DNA from: Hominiventricola aquisgranensis
GTDB lineage: Bacteria; Bacillota; Clostridia; Lachnospirales; Lachnospiraceae
Assembly: GCF_040096225.1 (NCBI RefSeq)
Contig: NZ_JBBMFC010000012.1
Location: 1 to 64,000, forward strand
Direction: 5' to 3'
Length of the DNA: 64,000 nucleotides
The notes beneath the pieces are model-generated. The model had not been told where the DNA came from, ran no database searches, and worked only from the letters and a program-made list of their open reading frames with translations. Positions 56,401 to 64,000 of the stretch are shown here, piece after piece. The stretch's first letter is position 1. Every line of letters begins with the position of its first letter. A program made the translations under genes and the position numbers.

Positions 56401-59400
56401 GGAACGATTCGGAACTGAATAGTTCGCTCTCCTGCATAACCACTTCCTTCCACGGCAGTCAGATGGACTGATGCGGTTCCCACATTGGTATTGTTCTTAT
56501 ATTCTATTGTGTAGTCTGTTCCTGCTTTCAGTTCTGTTCCTTTTAATCCAAGCAAATTGGATAACAGATCTTCGCCTGAATCTGTCACTGTGATCTCCGG
56601 TATCAACGGCTGTCCACTGTAAGTCTGGTCTTTCACAGAAGAGACATTCATACGCCCCAGCAGTCTGTCTTTCGTGACCTTGAAGGACAGTTTTACGGTT
56701 CCCTGATAATTTTTCTGACCTTCTACTACCAGTTTATAATTTCCTGGTTCTCTGACCTGCATGGTCTCATTATCTTCGCCGTCCTCATAGTGAATGGTAT
56801 AATCCACGCCCCGGTTCAGTTGTTTTCCATTTACAATAACCTTTGTGGGCGCTGCCGCAATCAGTCTGCCTGTATAATACCAGGTTCCTGCAAAGGAAAT
56901 ATCTTCCTTATGGATCAGAATCCGTGGGATCGCATAATTTCTTCTGACTTCACCTGTATAATTTCCTTTTCCGCGAACGATCACAGTTCCGGTTCTCTGA
57001 TCGATACTTTTCGTGTACGTCACCGTATAATCTGTCTTTTTCTTCAGAACATTTCCGTTCCATGTCACCTGCACGGTCGGGCGGACGCCTGCGGATACAT
57101 TGGTCAGATCCAGATCAATATCCACAAGATCCATATTGGTCTTGCTGATGGAAAATGTAGTTGTCATTGTTCCGGTATAATTTCCCAGACCTGTGATCTT
57201 CAGCTTTGCAGTTCCGGTAGTCTGGTTCGCCTCATAAGACAGTCTATAATCTACGTCTTCTGTCAGCACCACATCTCCCAGCTTCAATATAGGTGCCGGT
57301 GTGATCGGGCTTCCTGTGTAATTGTAAGAAGAACTGATGCCCTGGATCGATACCTGGGAAATATTACGCGGTACGATCATGAATGGAATCTGGATCCTTC
57401 CCGTATAGCCCTTTCCCTCTACGGCATCCACCGTCATCAACGCAGTTCCAACATTTACATTTTCCTCATAACGGACGGTATAATGCGTTCCTTCCTTCAG
57501 AACTGCTTTGGTCTTTGGATTGATAAGCTTCACGCCCGGACAGATCTCCATCCCGGTGTAAGTCTGCATGGGAATTACGCTGACTGTCACATCAGACAAT
57601 GCCCTGTCTTTGGTCACTTTCACTGGCAGTTCAATGGTTCCTGTATAATCATTGATTCCTTTCAGGATCATTGTGTAGCTGCCTGCATCTTTGACATATG
57701 CTGTCATAGTTCCGCTGGCATCTGTATATTCCGCCCGGTAATCTCTTCCCTTTAGAAGGAAGGTCCCATTCACAGCCACTGCATAGGGTTCTACATTTAC
57801 AGCTTCCCCGGTCCATGCATACAAAGATGTATAATCAATGTTTGCATTTCCGGCTTCATAGGCCTCTCCCATATCCGCCGGGAGAATCTGGAATGTAAGC
57901 TCCCTCTCCCCTGAATATAATCCAATACCGGCTACTTTGATTCTACCCGTTCCTGCGTGCAGATTGGAAGAATATTCTACGGTATAATCGGCTCTTTCTT
58001 CCAGTGTATAAGTCTCATTCTGAATCGCAAATTCCGTTTTAACAGCTTTTCCCGTAAATGTCACCGGATCAAGTCCGCTCACAGTCAGCTGGCTGATGTC
58101 TCCAGGCCGGATCACATAGATCGTTCTGGTCACTTCTCCGGTGTAATCACCTGTACCTTTGATCACAACCGTATAGCTGCCTGCTTCCTGAATGGCAGTT
58201 ACTGCCTCTCCTGCTGCATCTTTATAGATAACTGTATAATCGGTATCTTTCCGCAGTTTATTTCCCGTCTCCGGCTCTGTGACTGATAACTGCGGATCAA
58301 TGGCACTGCCTGTATAATTATAAGATTCTGTCAGAGAAATATTCAGATCCTCCACGGATCTTACCACATGTACGGACAGCTCCTTGCTTCCAGTGTAATC
58401 GCCGATTCCTGCAATTATTATTTTATAGTATCCTATATTTTTGATTTCGGATACTTCTGTTCCTGATGGGTTATGATAAAAAACTGTATAGTCTGTACCT
58501 GCTTTCAACAGTTTCTCTGTATCAGCCTCACGAACAGTAATCTCCGGTGTGATTGCCGAACCTGCGTACATCTGCTCCGAATCTGTTGTAATATCCAGAC
58601 TGCTCAGATCTCTTGTCACATGTATGGTCTTAACGATCTTTCCTGTATAACTTCCCATACCTGTGAACACCAGCTCATAGGTTCCTGCATTCTGAATCTC
58701 GTCAATATCCTCTCCCGCAGCATTTCTATATGCTACGGTATAATCTGTATTTTCTTCCAGATCTGTACCGTCATACTTCACTGTAAACACCGGTGTGATG
58801 GCAGATCCTGTCCACGGATATTTTTCTGTCCAGGTAATACTCATGTCTGTAAGTGGTGTCTTCTGAACATATTCGTATGCATTTTCTGAAAGAGTTGGAT
58901 ATACAAATGTAAAATCCGAATCGGTATAGGTCAGAACGCTCTCTGCAATATGTTCTTCGCCTACATTTCCAGATGCTCCAAATCCTTTTGTCTGACTTCC
59001 CGCCAGAAAATAGGTATCATATATATTCATGCCCTGATCATCCCATGTGGCATCTACCAGATACCACTGGTCATCTTCCATCTGCACATAGTTCCACATA
59101 TGGGCACCTTTACTGTCTCCGATGCCTCCCATTCCGCTCACAAGCACACAGGGAATCCCCACTTTATCACACAGGACTTTGAGGGCCTTTGCATAACCCT
59201 CGCATACCACTTTCTTTCCTTTGTCCTTGTACCCAATAAATGCCGGAACTGATGTATGCGCATACAAATACTGACTTAAGTTGGATTTATCTGCTCCTGC
59301 TGCTTCATTGTCATAAGACAGTTCCTCACACAGATAATCATGAAAATACTTTACCAGCTTGTAGCGGTCATCTCCCGCCGCTTCCCGAGCCTGTTCCACA

Positions 59401-60236
59401 ATCTGGGCAACAGCTTCCTGGTAAGCTCTGAGCGTCTCATCTCCTGTGGTTCCTGTGGAACAGTTTTCATAATATTGATCTCCATCTCCGATTTCATAGT
59501 CAATTTCGGAGACTCTGCCATCTCCAGATGCGTTTTCATAGGTACAGATTCCCATTGATACACCATAAGCCCAATAAAGTTGTGGGTAGTCCTGCTTCAT
59601 AGCCCACCATGCTTCGTTCGCCGTCATGACGGCTCTTTCATATACTTGCTGGTAAGTCGCGGGTGTATATGGGAGCTGGGTTTTCAGGGGAATCTCAACT
59701 ATCAGCGGTGCAAAGGGTTCTTCCCCATAATAGCCATCATCCATCAGTTTTTTTTTCAGTGTCTGATACAGTTCTATTGCGACCGGATCACTCAACTGTT
59801 CTCCAAAGGAACCGTTCCACTCAGTGTCTGTCTCACTCAGAAGTGCAAACTCCGAGAATCCATCGATTGCAACCAGATCCGGTTCAGCTTCAACAACTTC
59901 ATAGATTGTTTTCATCTTCTGTTCTGTATCAGATTCCTTGTCAGTCTTCTCCGCTGCTTCTACTTCAGTCGTTTTCTGCTTTTCAGCTTCTGTTTCGTCT
60001 GTCTCGTCCACGTCCTCCGTCAGCGTGCTGTTCTCTTCTCCATCCGTATTATTTTTCACGCCTGCCTGCACGGTATTCGTATCATTTTCCACGTCTGTCT
60101 GCGCGATGTTCGTATCAATACCTGCCTCTCCTTCTTCCGTCTTATACGGAGTGGCTGCCGTCGCATACACGGGCTGTACCTGACTGATCATCATGGATGC
60201 CGCCAGCATCAATGCCAGTATTCTTCTGGATCTCAC
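53451..60236 (-). CDS. Giant secreted protein: transglutaminase-like, 15 repeats, GH-A-like barrel
   Basis: A 2261-residue protein starting at GTG (GGAGG eight bases upstream). A signal peptide is at 1-30. A transglutaminase-like domain near 280-420 carries its Cys in KVVCEGYAKAL, His in GAHMWNYVQ and Asp in VDATWDD. Fifteen modules of about 80-90 residues follow (about 450-1790), each with a TDYTV-type strand and a YTG motif. The C-terminal 430 residues resemble DUF5722, with GNEVN and ILGEQGY as likely acid/base and nucleophile of a GH-A-like barrel. No LPXTG motif or other recognised anchor is seen. It may remodel surface glycan; function is not known. Confidence 0.85.
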   Translation of the reverse strand: MRSRRILALMLAASMMISQVQPVYATAATPYKTEEGEAGIDTNIAQTDVENDTNTVQAGVKNNTDGEENSTLTEDVDETDETEAEKQKTTEVEAAEKTDKESDTEQKMKTIYEVVEAEPDLVAIDGFSEFALLSETDTEWNGSFGEQLSDPVAIELYQTLKKKLMDDGYYGEEPFAPLIVEIPLKTQLPYTPATYQQVYERAVMTANEAWWAMKQDYPQLYWAYGVSMGICTYENASGDGRVSEIDYEIGDGDQYYENCSTGTTGDETLRAYQEAVAQIVEQAREAAGDDRYKLVKYFHDYLCEELSYDNEAAGADKSNLSQYLYAHTSVPAFIGYKDKGKKVVCEGYAKALKVLCDKVGIPCVLVSGMGGIGDSKGAHMWNYVQMEDDQWYLVDATWDDQGMNIYDTYFLAGSQTKGFGASGNVGEEHIAESVLTYTDSDFTFVYPTLSENAYEYVQKTPLTDMSITWTEKYPWTGSAITPVFTVKYDGTDLEENTDYTVAYRNAAGEDIDEIQNAGTYELVFTGMGSYTGKIVKTIHVTRDLSSLDITTDSEQMYAGSAITPEITVREADTEKLLKAGTDYTVFYHNPSGTEVSEIKNIGYYKIIIAGIGDYTGSKELSVHVVRSVEDLNISLTESYNYTGSAIDPQLSVTEPETGNKLRKDTDYTVIYKDAAGEAVTAIQEAGSYTVVIKGTGDYTGEVTRTIYVIRPGDISQLTVSGLDPVTFTGKAVKTEFAIQNETYTLEERADYTVEYSSNLHAGTGRIKVAGIGLYSGERELTFQILPADMGEAYEAGNANIDYTSLYAWTGEAVNVEPYAVAVNGTFLLKGRDYRAEYTDASGTMTAYVKDAGSYTMILKGINDYTGTIELPVKVTKDRALSDVTVSVIPMQTYTGMEICPGVKLINPKTKAVLKEGTHYTVRYEENVNVGTALMTVDAVEGKGYTGRIQIPFMIVPRNISQVSIQGISSSYNYTGSPITPAPILKLGDVVLTEDVDYRLSYEANQTTGTAKLKITGLGNYTGTMTTTFSISKTNMDLVDIDLDLTNVSAGVRPTVQVTWNGNVLKKKTDYTVTYTKSIDQRTGTVIVRGKGNYTGEVRRNYAIPRILIHKEDISFAGTWYYTGRLIAAAPTKVIVNGKQLNRGVDYTIHYEDGEDNETMQVREPGNYKLVVEGQKNYQGTVKLSFKVTKDRLLGRMNVSSVKDQTYSGQPLIPEITVTDSGEDLLSNLLGLKGTELKAGTDYTIEYKNNTNVGTASVHLTAVEGSGYAGERTIQFRIVPMDINDESVVVTLPQNGKINYDGMPCTPEPKVTMTTVAGDGQTGNVQTLSKGTDYTVAWYDNEKMGKAYMVIKGTGNYTGSRIVNFEIVENRMTPSVICELDQGPYIYTGEAICPKITLMDASTGKALTEGSDYRVSYEENINAGAASVIVYGITGSGYSGMYTQNFTITPKEIEADITVTLENSASDAAEPLQATIMDGEKTLEEGTDYTISYTETEDEISAEIIGQGNYGGSRTEILKRIHLNDNALVDYTLEYYETLYTGSNLTPATFVTLDGELLQAGVDYSISYANNRMADTDGTPATVTIQGRGAYTGSQTRTFEIQQVDINRASVGSISTCTYWQVTNASVNLTYHGKHLQVNRDYTVSYDDEIRIGTNKVTLDGKGNYKGQIVLDLKVTYPTSDRLKLTGCTMTAYDKEAGTVTVQITAADNGKFANLMDVTQIYMQVPGADGKNVWAKATINTENKILTATFPADAHRRSNVMSKYVLAVPAENNTGYQQITSNSMYVANPGKYAETTKSYFGFYQGKVDSKKGMQGVEDTDTKDLGVNAVLININLNELIKTSTNVRRFGSASYRPYTYKGKTYYFQDMVKYRKTIYELNRRVDTKDLEPDENDPTKLKDPTKYGNWTKNVTVDLLMKWDPELQYLIYPAGRVAGKNDYALNMSEASARATLEALFSYITESLGGTRGTDEGGWFEGDGSKSPRNFRVSNWVLGNEVNACKAWNYAGNVSTQECADNYARAFQVLYQAVKKSDSNARVFISLDHTWTAWTSDGHPGKEYLDRFAYYMHATEPQMEWHVDYHPYSNPLCRNDFWNDWSSTSGSEYTSYISMNNLWVLTNYLKKIESRYGIKNTDDDGNPDPTGGIRVILGEQGYIAADSNQENSQAAATAYEFYIASANTKVDAIMNRAYLDDSAEGIMTLGLRYNWSAKNHPAKKAYSVVKHMDDPDALTNATVNQYARYVRSGASKWTNILSGLKTETFYRP

Positions 60237-60292
60237 TCGTATTTCCTCCTCTTGTCTTCTGTTCTATTCTATGCTTTCTGTCATTTTGCTGT

Positions 60293-60340
60293 ATATCTGT
60301 AAATGGATCTTAATCATTCGGCAGATCCACTTACAGATAT
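60293..60340. repeat. Long inverted repeat upstream of the giant repeat gene
   Basis: ATATCTGTAAATGGATCT (60293-60310) pairs with AGATCCACTTACAGATAT (60323-60340), one mismatch in 18. No T run follows on either strand. It lies in the region between the two giant genes and could be a processing site, operator or mobile repeat. Confidence 0.55.
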
Positions 60341-60368
60341 GCAGGCGGCTTTGTTATCCGCCGCCTGC
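60341..60368 (-). repeat. GC-rich hairpin after the second giant gene
   Basis: GCAGGCGGC and GCCGCCTGC flank a 10-base centre directly next to the 60293-60340 repeat. It is strong enough to act as a terminator for the gene ending at 60389, but lacks a T run. Confidence 0.5.
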
Positions 60369-60388
60369 AGACTGTATTTCATTTACAT

Positions 60389-63300
60389 TTAAAGGATCAT
60401 ATTCCATGTCAGGTTATTGGTTCTGGCAGGCTTTAACATCATTACTTTTGCTCCATCTGGCACGGTTCCCATTCCAGAGATATGGGCACCTGACTCAGCA
60501 TCATATCTGCTGTACTTCGGTGCAAATATTTCATTTGCCTGCTCCTGCGTCACCTTCGGAGCCTGCAGAAGAACCATTCCATTGACAAGCTGTGCCTTGG
60601 AATTTCTTGCATATTCTGTCAGGCAGATAATGATCGGTGCATGGACTGCCACATTCTCAGATGTTGCAGTTTTGTCAAAGGAATCCGTCTTTGAAACTGC
60701 TCCGGTGATCACGATCTGTGATACGTTGCTCCTGTTCTTCCGGCCGATAATCTGATTATCCATGGTCTCCAGTTTCACCTGATTCATTCTTACTGCACCA
60801 GTTACCGTATTTTTCACCCACATGCCTGCATCGATCACGCCAAGGTGCATGGTCGTTGTACCTGTGGATGTGTAATTTCTGGTTTTCACATAACCATTGA
60901 TCTGTGCATCTTTTACCGCCACATTTCCTGCGGTCACATTCAGTGTCACACCTTCATTCAGCTTCAGGCTGCTGATTCCACTGATTCCTTTTGGAACAGA
61001 GAGAATCGCCTCTTTGGATCTGACCTGCACAACGGTGCTTCCGACTTTATGATCAAACTTGTCAGACAGCTTCAGATCCACGGTTCCAAATCCTGTGATC
61101 TGTTCCGCAGGCTGAGTCTGCATGTTGTTAACATAATAAAAATTATCTCCGTTGCTCCAGTTGGTGGTCATCTCCCAGGTCAGTATGCTCTTGGTGCCAC
61201 CACTGATTCTTGACGGTATCGCTGACAGATATGCGTATGTGTTGCCCTGATTTGCTTTATATTCAAAGTTTCCACTTTCCAGCATATTTTTCATGGTCAG
61301 ATCATAATTACCGGCATTTAAGGTGTATGCACGGTTTTCATACCATACGGTCTTTCCACTTGCTTTTCTAAGTACTCCGATCAGTCCGATCCGGTCAAAT
61401 TCCGTCGGGCAGCGGAGCGTGATCGCTGTACCGGTAAAGAACACATACCGTCCATGGTCATCATTGGATTTCACGGTCAGTTTTGCTGCCTGTGCAGGCA
61501 TGGTCAGTGTTCCGATCGTACCATTGTCCCCTGCATTCTCTGTCAGCATGATGGTGTATGTTCTCGCCTTCTTTGCGATCACATCGATCTCTTTGACTGC
61601 CTGTGCCCAGTTCATAAAGGACGCTTCATAAACCGATGTTCCATCTTCCTGCGCAGTCACAATGATGGGAAGTCCGCCATTGTTGACTGCATATTTAGAT
61701 TCTGCCAGATACATGCCTTTCTCATATTTCCACAGGGGCAGGTTCTTCGCATAGGAAGTATCTGAATCCTCCACCAGCAGAGTCACATCCGCAAGAGATG
61801 CCTTCGGGATCACTGCCAGTTTTACATTTTCTGTTGGTTTTCCATTTACTCCAAGCTCATAATCCTTCATGTCATTCATGCCAAATGCATGGGTATCTTC
61901 CAGCTTCCCATTGATCTTCTTCTGATCATAGACCATCATCTGAATACTGGTCGGTACTGTGATCTCCCCGTTGATGACCAACTGGGTTCTGGATATCTTG
62001 TTCGCAGGTCTTGCTGTCCGATAGGTTGTCAGCTTCAGAGCTGCATCATCTGCATGCTTGGTCAGGTCTGTGAAAGTCATGACTTTTTCGCCGGTCACTG
62101 CTGCATCATTGGAAGCTGCCGTCAGTGTAGTCGCCGTCAGATTACCCTTTACATGCAGTTCTCCCGCAAGGCTCAGGGTCTTCGCAGATACTGCTCCATT
62201 CACCGTCACATCTGCGCCTGCCGGGATCACAATCTGTCCCTGCGGTGCTGTAATTGATGTATAGGTATCGCTCTTTTTCGGCAAGGTCAATGTCCATCTG
62301 GTATTGCTCATGGAGATGGTCGGTGCCTGCTCTTTTGCAGTCTGCCATTTTCCACCACTGACTGTTCCTGCTACCAGCTTCACACCGTCAAATGTCGTGT
62401 CACATCTCGGTGTAACCGCACCGGTAAACTTCAGTGTCGGTACAGCACTTGTACTATCGCTCTTGATGGTAACTGCTTTTGCATAAGTCGGCAGTGTCAG
62501 TGAACCATATGCCGGTGCCTGATTGCCGTCCTGTGCCGTCTTCACCAGCGGCTGTCCATTTTCCCGTTCCGCATTGGCAGTCAGGATCGTCATGGTATAT
62601 GCATCATAATCTGCTGCTTTCACACCGGTTCCTGCACGGTTGATCATGGTAACTGCCTGTGAAAATGTCTTCGCATAGGTTGTTGCGTCAGACTTTTCAT
62701 CACTCTCACGGGTGATCTCTACTGCCATCTCACGCTTGTCACCGTTCTTCACATTGTAGTTCAGATCCTTGTAGCTGATGAGATTTGCTAATACATCATC
62801 CGATGCTGTCTGATAATAGTGCGCACGGAAAATACCAGCGTCCGCCTTCGGTGCTGCCAGAAGCGAGATATCTTTATAAGTCTCAGTCGGATCGGCCGAA
62901 GAGCCTCCCCGGTACAATGCTGCTGATGTGAGTGTTCCTATTTTATATGCATTCAGCACATCCGCCTGCGTGGTCGTATCCTTCATTACTTTGATCCAGA
63001 TCCGCCGGTCCTTACCTGTGGATGCCGAACCGTTCACTGTAAAGGCAGATTTGCCAGTCTTCGCATCTACTCTGCGGGTTCCGATGTAGCTTCCCTTATT
63101 CTTCATCCACGATGTCAGACTTGTACTGATTGTAGTCGCTCCCCATGCATTCCAGGTAGATGCTTTTGCATCCGTATCTTTCATCGTAACTGCATTCACA
63201 CTAACAGTTCCCAGTGTTGCCAGATCTGTTCCATTGAGAAGATCCAGATCATTTACATACTGCATGGTGCCCAGTACACCAATCTTGCATCCATCCATGG

Positions 63301-64000
63301 TCAGGGTACTTACATTCCGGACGCCAGTGACAGAAGCAAACAATGTCTGTGCATTTTTAAAGGAACAGTTCTCCAGTGTCACACGAGATACGGAGGTCTT
63401 CTTTCCGTCCACTGTCATGGTTGATGCGGACATGGTCAGTGCCGGGTTTGCCACATTCACTTTATTATTCTTAATCACTACCGGATCAAAGACAAAATTT
63501 TCAAATGTAACGATGCCTGCCGGTTTCATTCCGTCTGCTGCCAGGAATCTGACCTCTGATCTCTGGATCTTATTGGTGTAGACTACACTTGCCGCCTTAT
63601 TTGCTTTCGGAAGCACCAGCGAGCTGGCAGCCGTAGCATCTGTAATGCAGGTATCTGTCAATTCGGTCGGAACCTTAACCGTATATGTATCCGTCAGTGC
63701 TGCCAGATTCGCGATCTCCGTCGCCGCCTGGTTCAGATCCAGACAGGTCGTAGATTCATCGGCATGATCAAGTTCCACCTCATACGATTTAAGGCTGTCT
63801 GTTCCCAGATATACACCGCCTGCATATTTCACCAGATGATATTTTGTGTTGTCAGTATTGTTATATCCCACCTTAAAATGTGACAGATATTCTTTCGGAA
63901 TGTCCGCCAGTTTCTTCGTTGCCGGAACGGTGAGCTTCACATTGCTATCGCCTGTACGATTATAAATAAGTTCGTAATCGGTTGCATCTATCAGACGCGG
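60389..64000 (-). CDS. Giant surface-type repeat protein, C-terminal part (runs off right edge)
   Basis: More than 1200 residues; the frame is open to the window edge, so a GTG at 63940 is not the start. The visible sequence is rich in Thr, Ser and Val, with short beta-strand runs. At least two internal modules share the order YTMTILTANAE/YTIMLTENAGD, then GSLTLP/GTLTMP, then VTIKSDS/LTVKSND and RCDTTFDGVKL/RCPTEFDRIGL. The pattern suggests a beta-helix or beta-solenoid surface protein. No anchor motif is present at the C-terminus (NLTWNMIL). It probably forms a pair with the downstream 2261-residue protein. Function unknown. Confidence 0.75.
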   Translation of the reverse strand, partial: PRLIDATDYELIYNRTGDSNVKLTVPATKKLADIPKEYLSHFKVGYNNTDNTKYHLVKYAGGVYLGTDSLKSYEVELDHADESTTCLDLNQAATEIANLAALTDTYTVKVPTELTDTCITDATAASSLVLPKANKAASVVYTNKIQRSEVRFLAADGMKPAGIVTFENFVFDPVVIKNNKVNVANPALTMSASTMTVDGKKTSVSRVTLENCSFKNAQTLFASVTGVRNVSTLTMDGCKIGVLGTMQYVNDLDLLNGTDLATLGTVSVNAVTMKDTDAKASTWNAWGATTISTSLTSWMKNKGSYIGTRRVDAKTGKSAFTVNGSASTGKDRRIWIKVMKDTTTQADVLNAYKIGTLTSAALYRGGSSADPTETYKDISLLAAPKADAGIFRAHYYQTASDDVLANLISYKDLNYNVKNGDKREMAVEITRESDEKSDATTYAKTFSQAVTMINRAGTGVKAADYDAYTMTILTANAERENGQPLVKTAQDGNQAPAYGSLTLPTYAKAVTIKSDSTSAVPTLKFTGAVTPRCDTTFDGVKLVAGTVSGGKWQTAKEQAPTISMSNTRWTLTLPKKSDTYTSITAPQGQIVIPAGADVTVNGAVSAKTLSLAGELHVKGNLTATTLTAASNDAAVTGEKVMTFTDLTKHADDAALKLTTYRTARPANKISRTQLVINGEITVPTSIQMMVYDQKKINGKLEDTHAFGMNDMKDYELGVNGKPTENVKLAVIPKASLADVTLLVEDSDTSYAKNLPLWKYEKGMYLAESKYAVNNGGLPIIVTAQEDGTSVYEASFMNWAQAVKEIDVIAKKARTYTIMLTENAGDNGTIGTLTMPAQAAKLTVKSNDDHGRYVFFTGTAITLRCPTEFDRIGLIGVLRKASGKTVWYENRAYTLNAGNYDLTMKNMLESGNFEYKANQGNTYAYLSAIPSRISGGTKSILTWEMTTNWSNGDNFYYVNNMQTQPAEQITGFGTVDLKLSDKFDHKVGSTVVQVRSKEAILSVPKGISGISSLKLNEGVTLNVTAGNVAVKDAQINGYVKTRNYTSTGTTTMHLGVIDAGMWVKNTVTGAVRMNQVKLETMDNQIIGRKNRSNVSQIVITGAVSKTDSFDKTATSENVAVHAPIIICLTEYARNSKAQLVNGMVLLQAPKVTQEQANEIFAPKYSRYDAESGAHISGMGTVPDGAKVMMLKPARTNNLTWNMIL

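Noticed and set aside
56790..57755. Long plus-strand open frame opposite the giant repeat gene.
   Set aside because: It mirrors the repeats of the real gene, has no ribosome site, and its residues are typical of antisense frames.
53451..60236. Periodic similarity across the giant gene as a CRISPR or DNA satellite.
   Set aside because: The periodicity is at protein level with about 80-90 codon modules and divergent DNA; no short identical repeats with spacers occur.
63940..64000. GTG at 63940 as the start of the second giant protein.
   Set aside because: The frame continues to the edge with protein-like sequence (DATDYELIYNRTGDSN), so the gene begins outside the window.

Overview
The window looks like a chromosomal stretch from a gut-type Firmicute, most likely a Lachnospiraceae-like Clostridium relative. 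Evidence is the Gram-positive style AGGAGG ribosome sites, TTGACA/TATAAT-type promoters, moderate to low GC, IS21/IS3/IS200 remnants and large secreted repeat proteins. The genus is not determinable from the sequence alone. Nearly everything is on the minus strand and concerns building and decorating cell-surface polysaccharide.

Layout. 1-9.6 kb is a tightly packed minus-strand operon with a good promoter at 9602-9630. It encodes a membrane NDP-sugar 4,6-dehydratase, a PLP sugar aminotransferase, a PglC-size phosphoglycosyl transferase, several glycosyltransferases, a GNAT-like enzyme and a sugar-nucleotide oxidoreductase cut by the window edge; this is a bacillosamine-like initiating module. 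9.7-11.9 kb holds two plus-strand glycosyltransferase genes that converge on, and overlap, a minus-strand operon (11.8-16.5 kb) of a MurJ-type flippase, two GT2 enzymes and a membrane protein. 16.6-19.7 kb is insertion-sequence wreckage: an IS3 transposase fused to a headless IS21 istA, an istB lacking its P-loop, and a decayed ATPase fragment. 19.7-24.0 kb is an accessory islet with a Fic protein, a KAP P-loop NTPase and a membrane/zinc-ribbon protein.

24.3-51.1 kb is the main capsule or teichoic-acid-like locus, visibly more AT-rich than its flanks. A promoter at 51065-51093, next to an XRE regulator, faces into it. It encodes six complete glycosyltransferases, a Wzx flippase, a Wzy-like polymerase candidate, an O-acyltransferase, a radical SAM enzyme and amino-sugar enzymes, and two phosphorus decorations. 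One is a complete phosphocholine route: a BCCT transporter, LicC, a wHTH-cytidylyltransferase-choline kinase fusion and LicD. The other is a Fom1-like cytidylyltransferase/PEP mutase, implying phosphonate, next to a second LicD-like transferase. The locus carries several scars: an IS200 remnant, a MBOAT deletion fusion, a truncated GT2 gene, a frameshifted acetyltransferase and an istA fusion.

51.9-64 kb has a WbaP/CpsE-type initiating transferase and two giant secreted proteins. One is 2261 residues, with a transglutaminase-like domain, 15 short repeats and a GH-A-like barrel. The other runs off the right edge. Two initiating transferases and two flippases suggest two surface glycans are made from this region.
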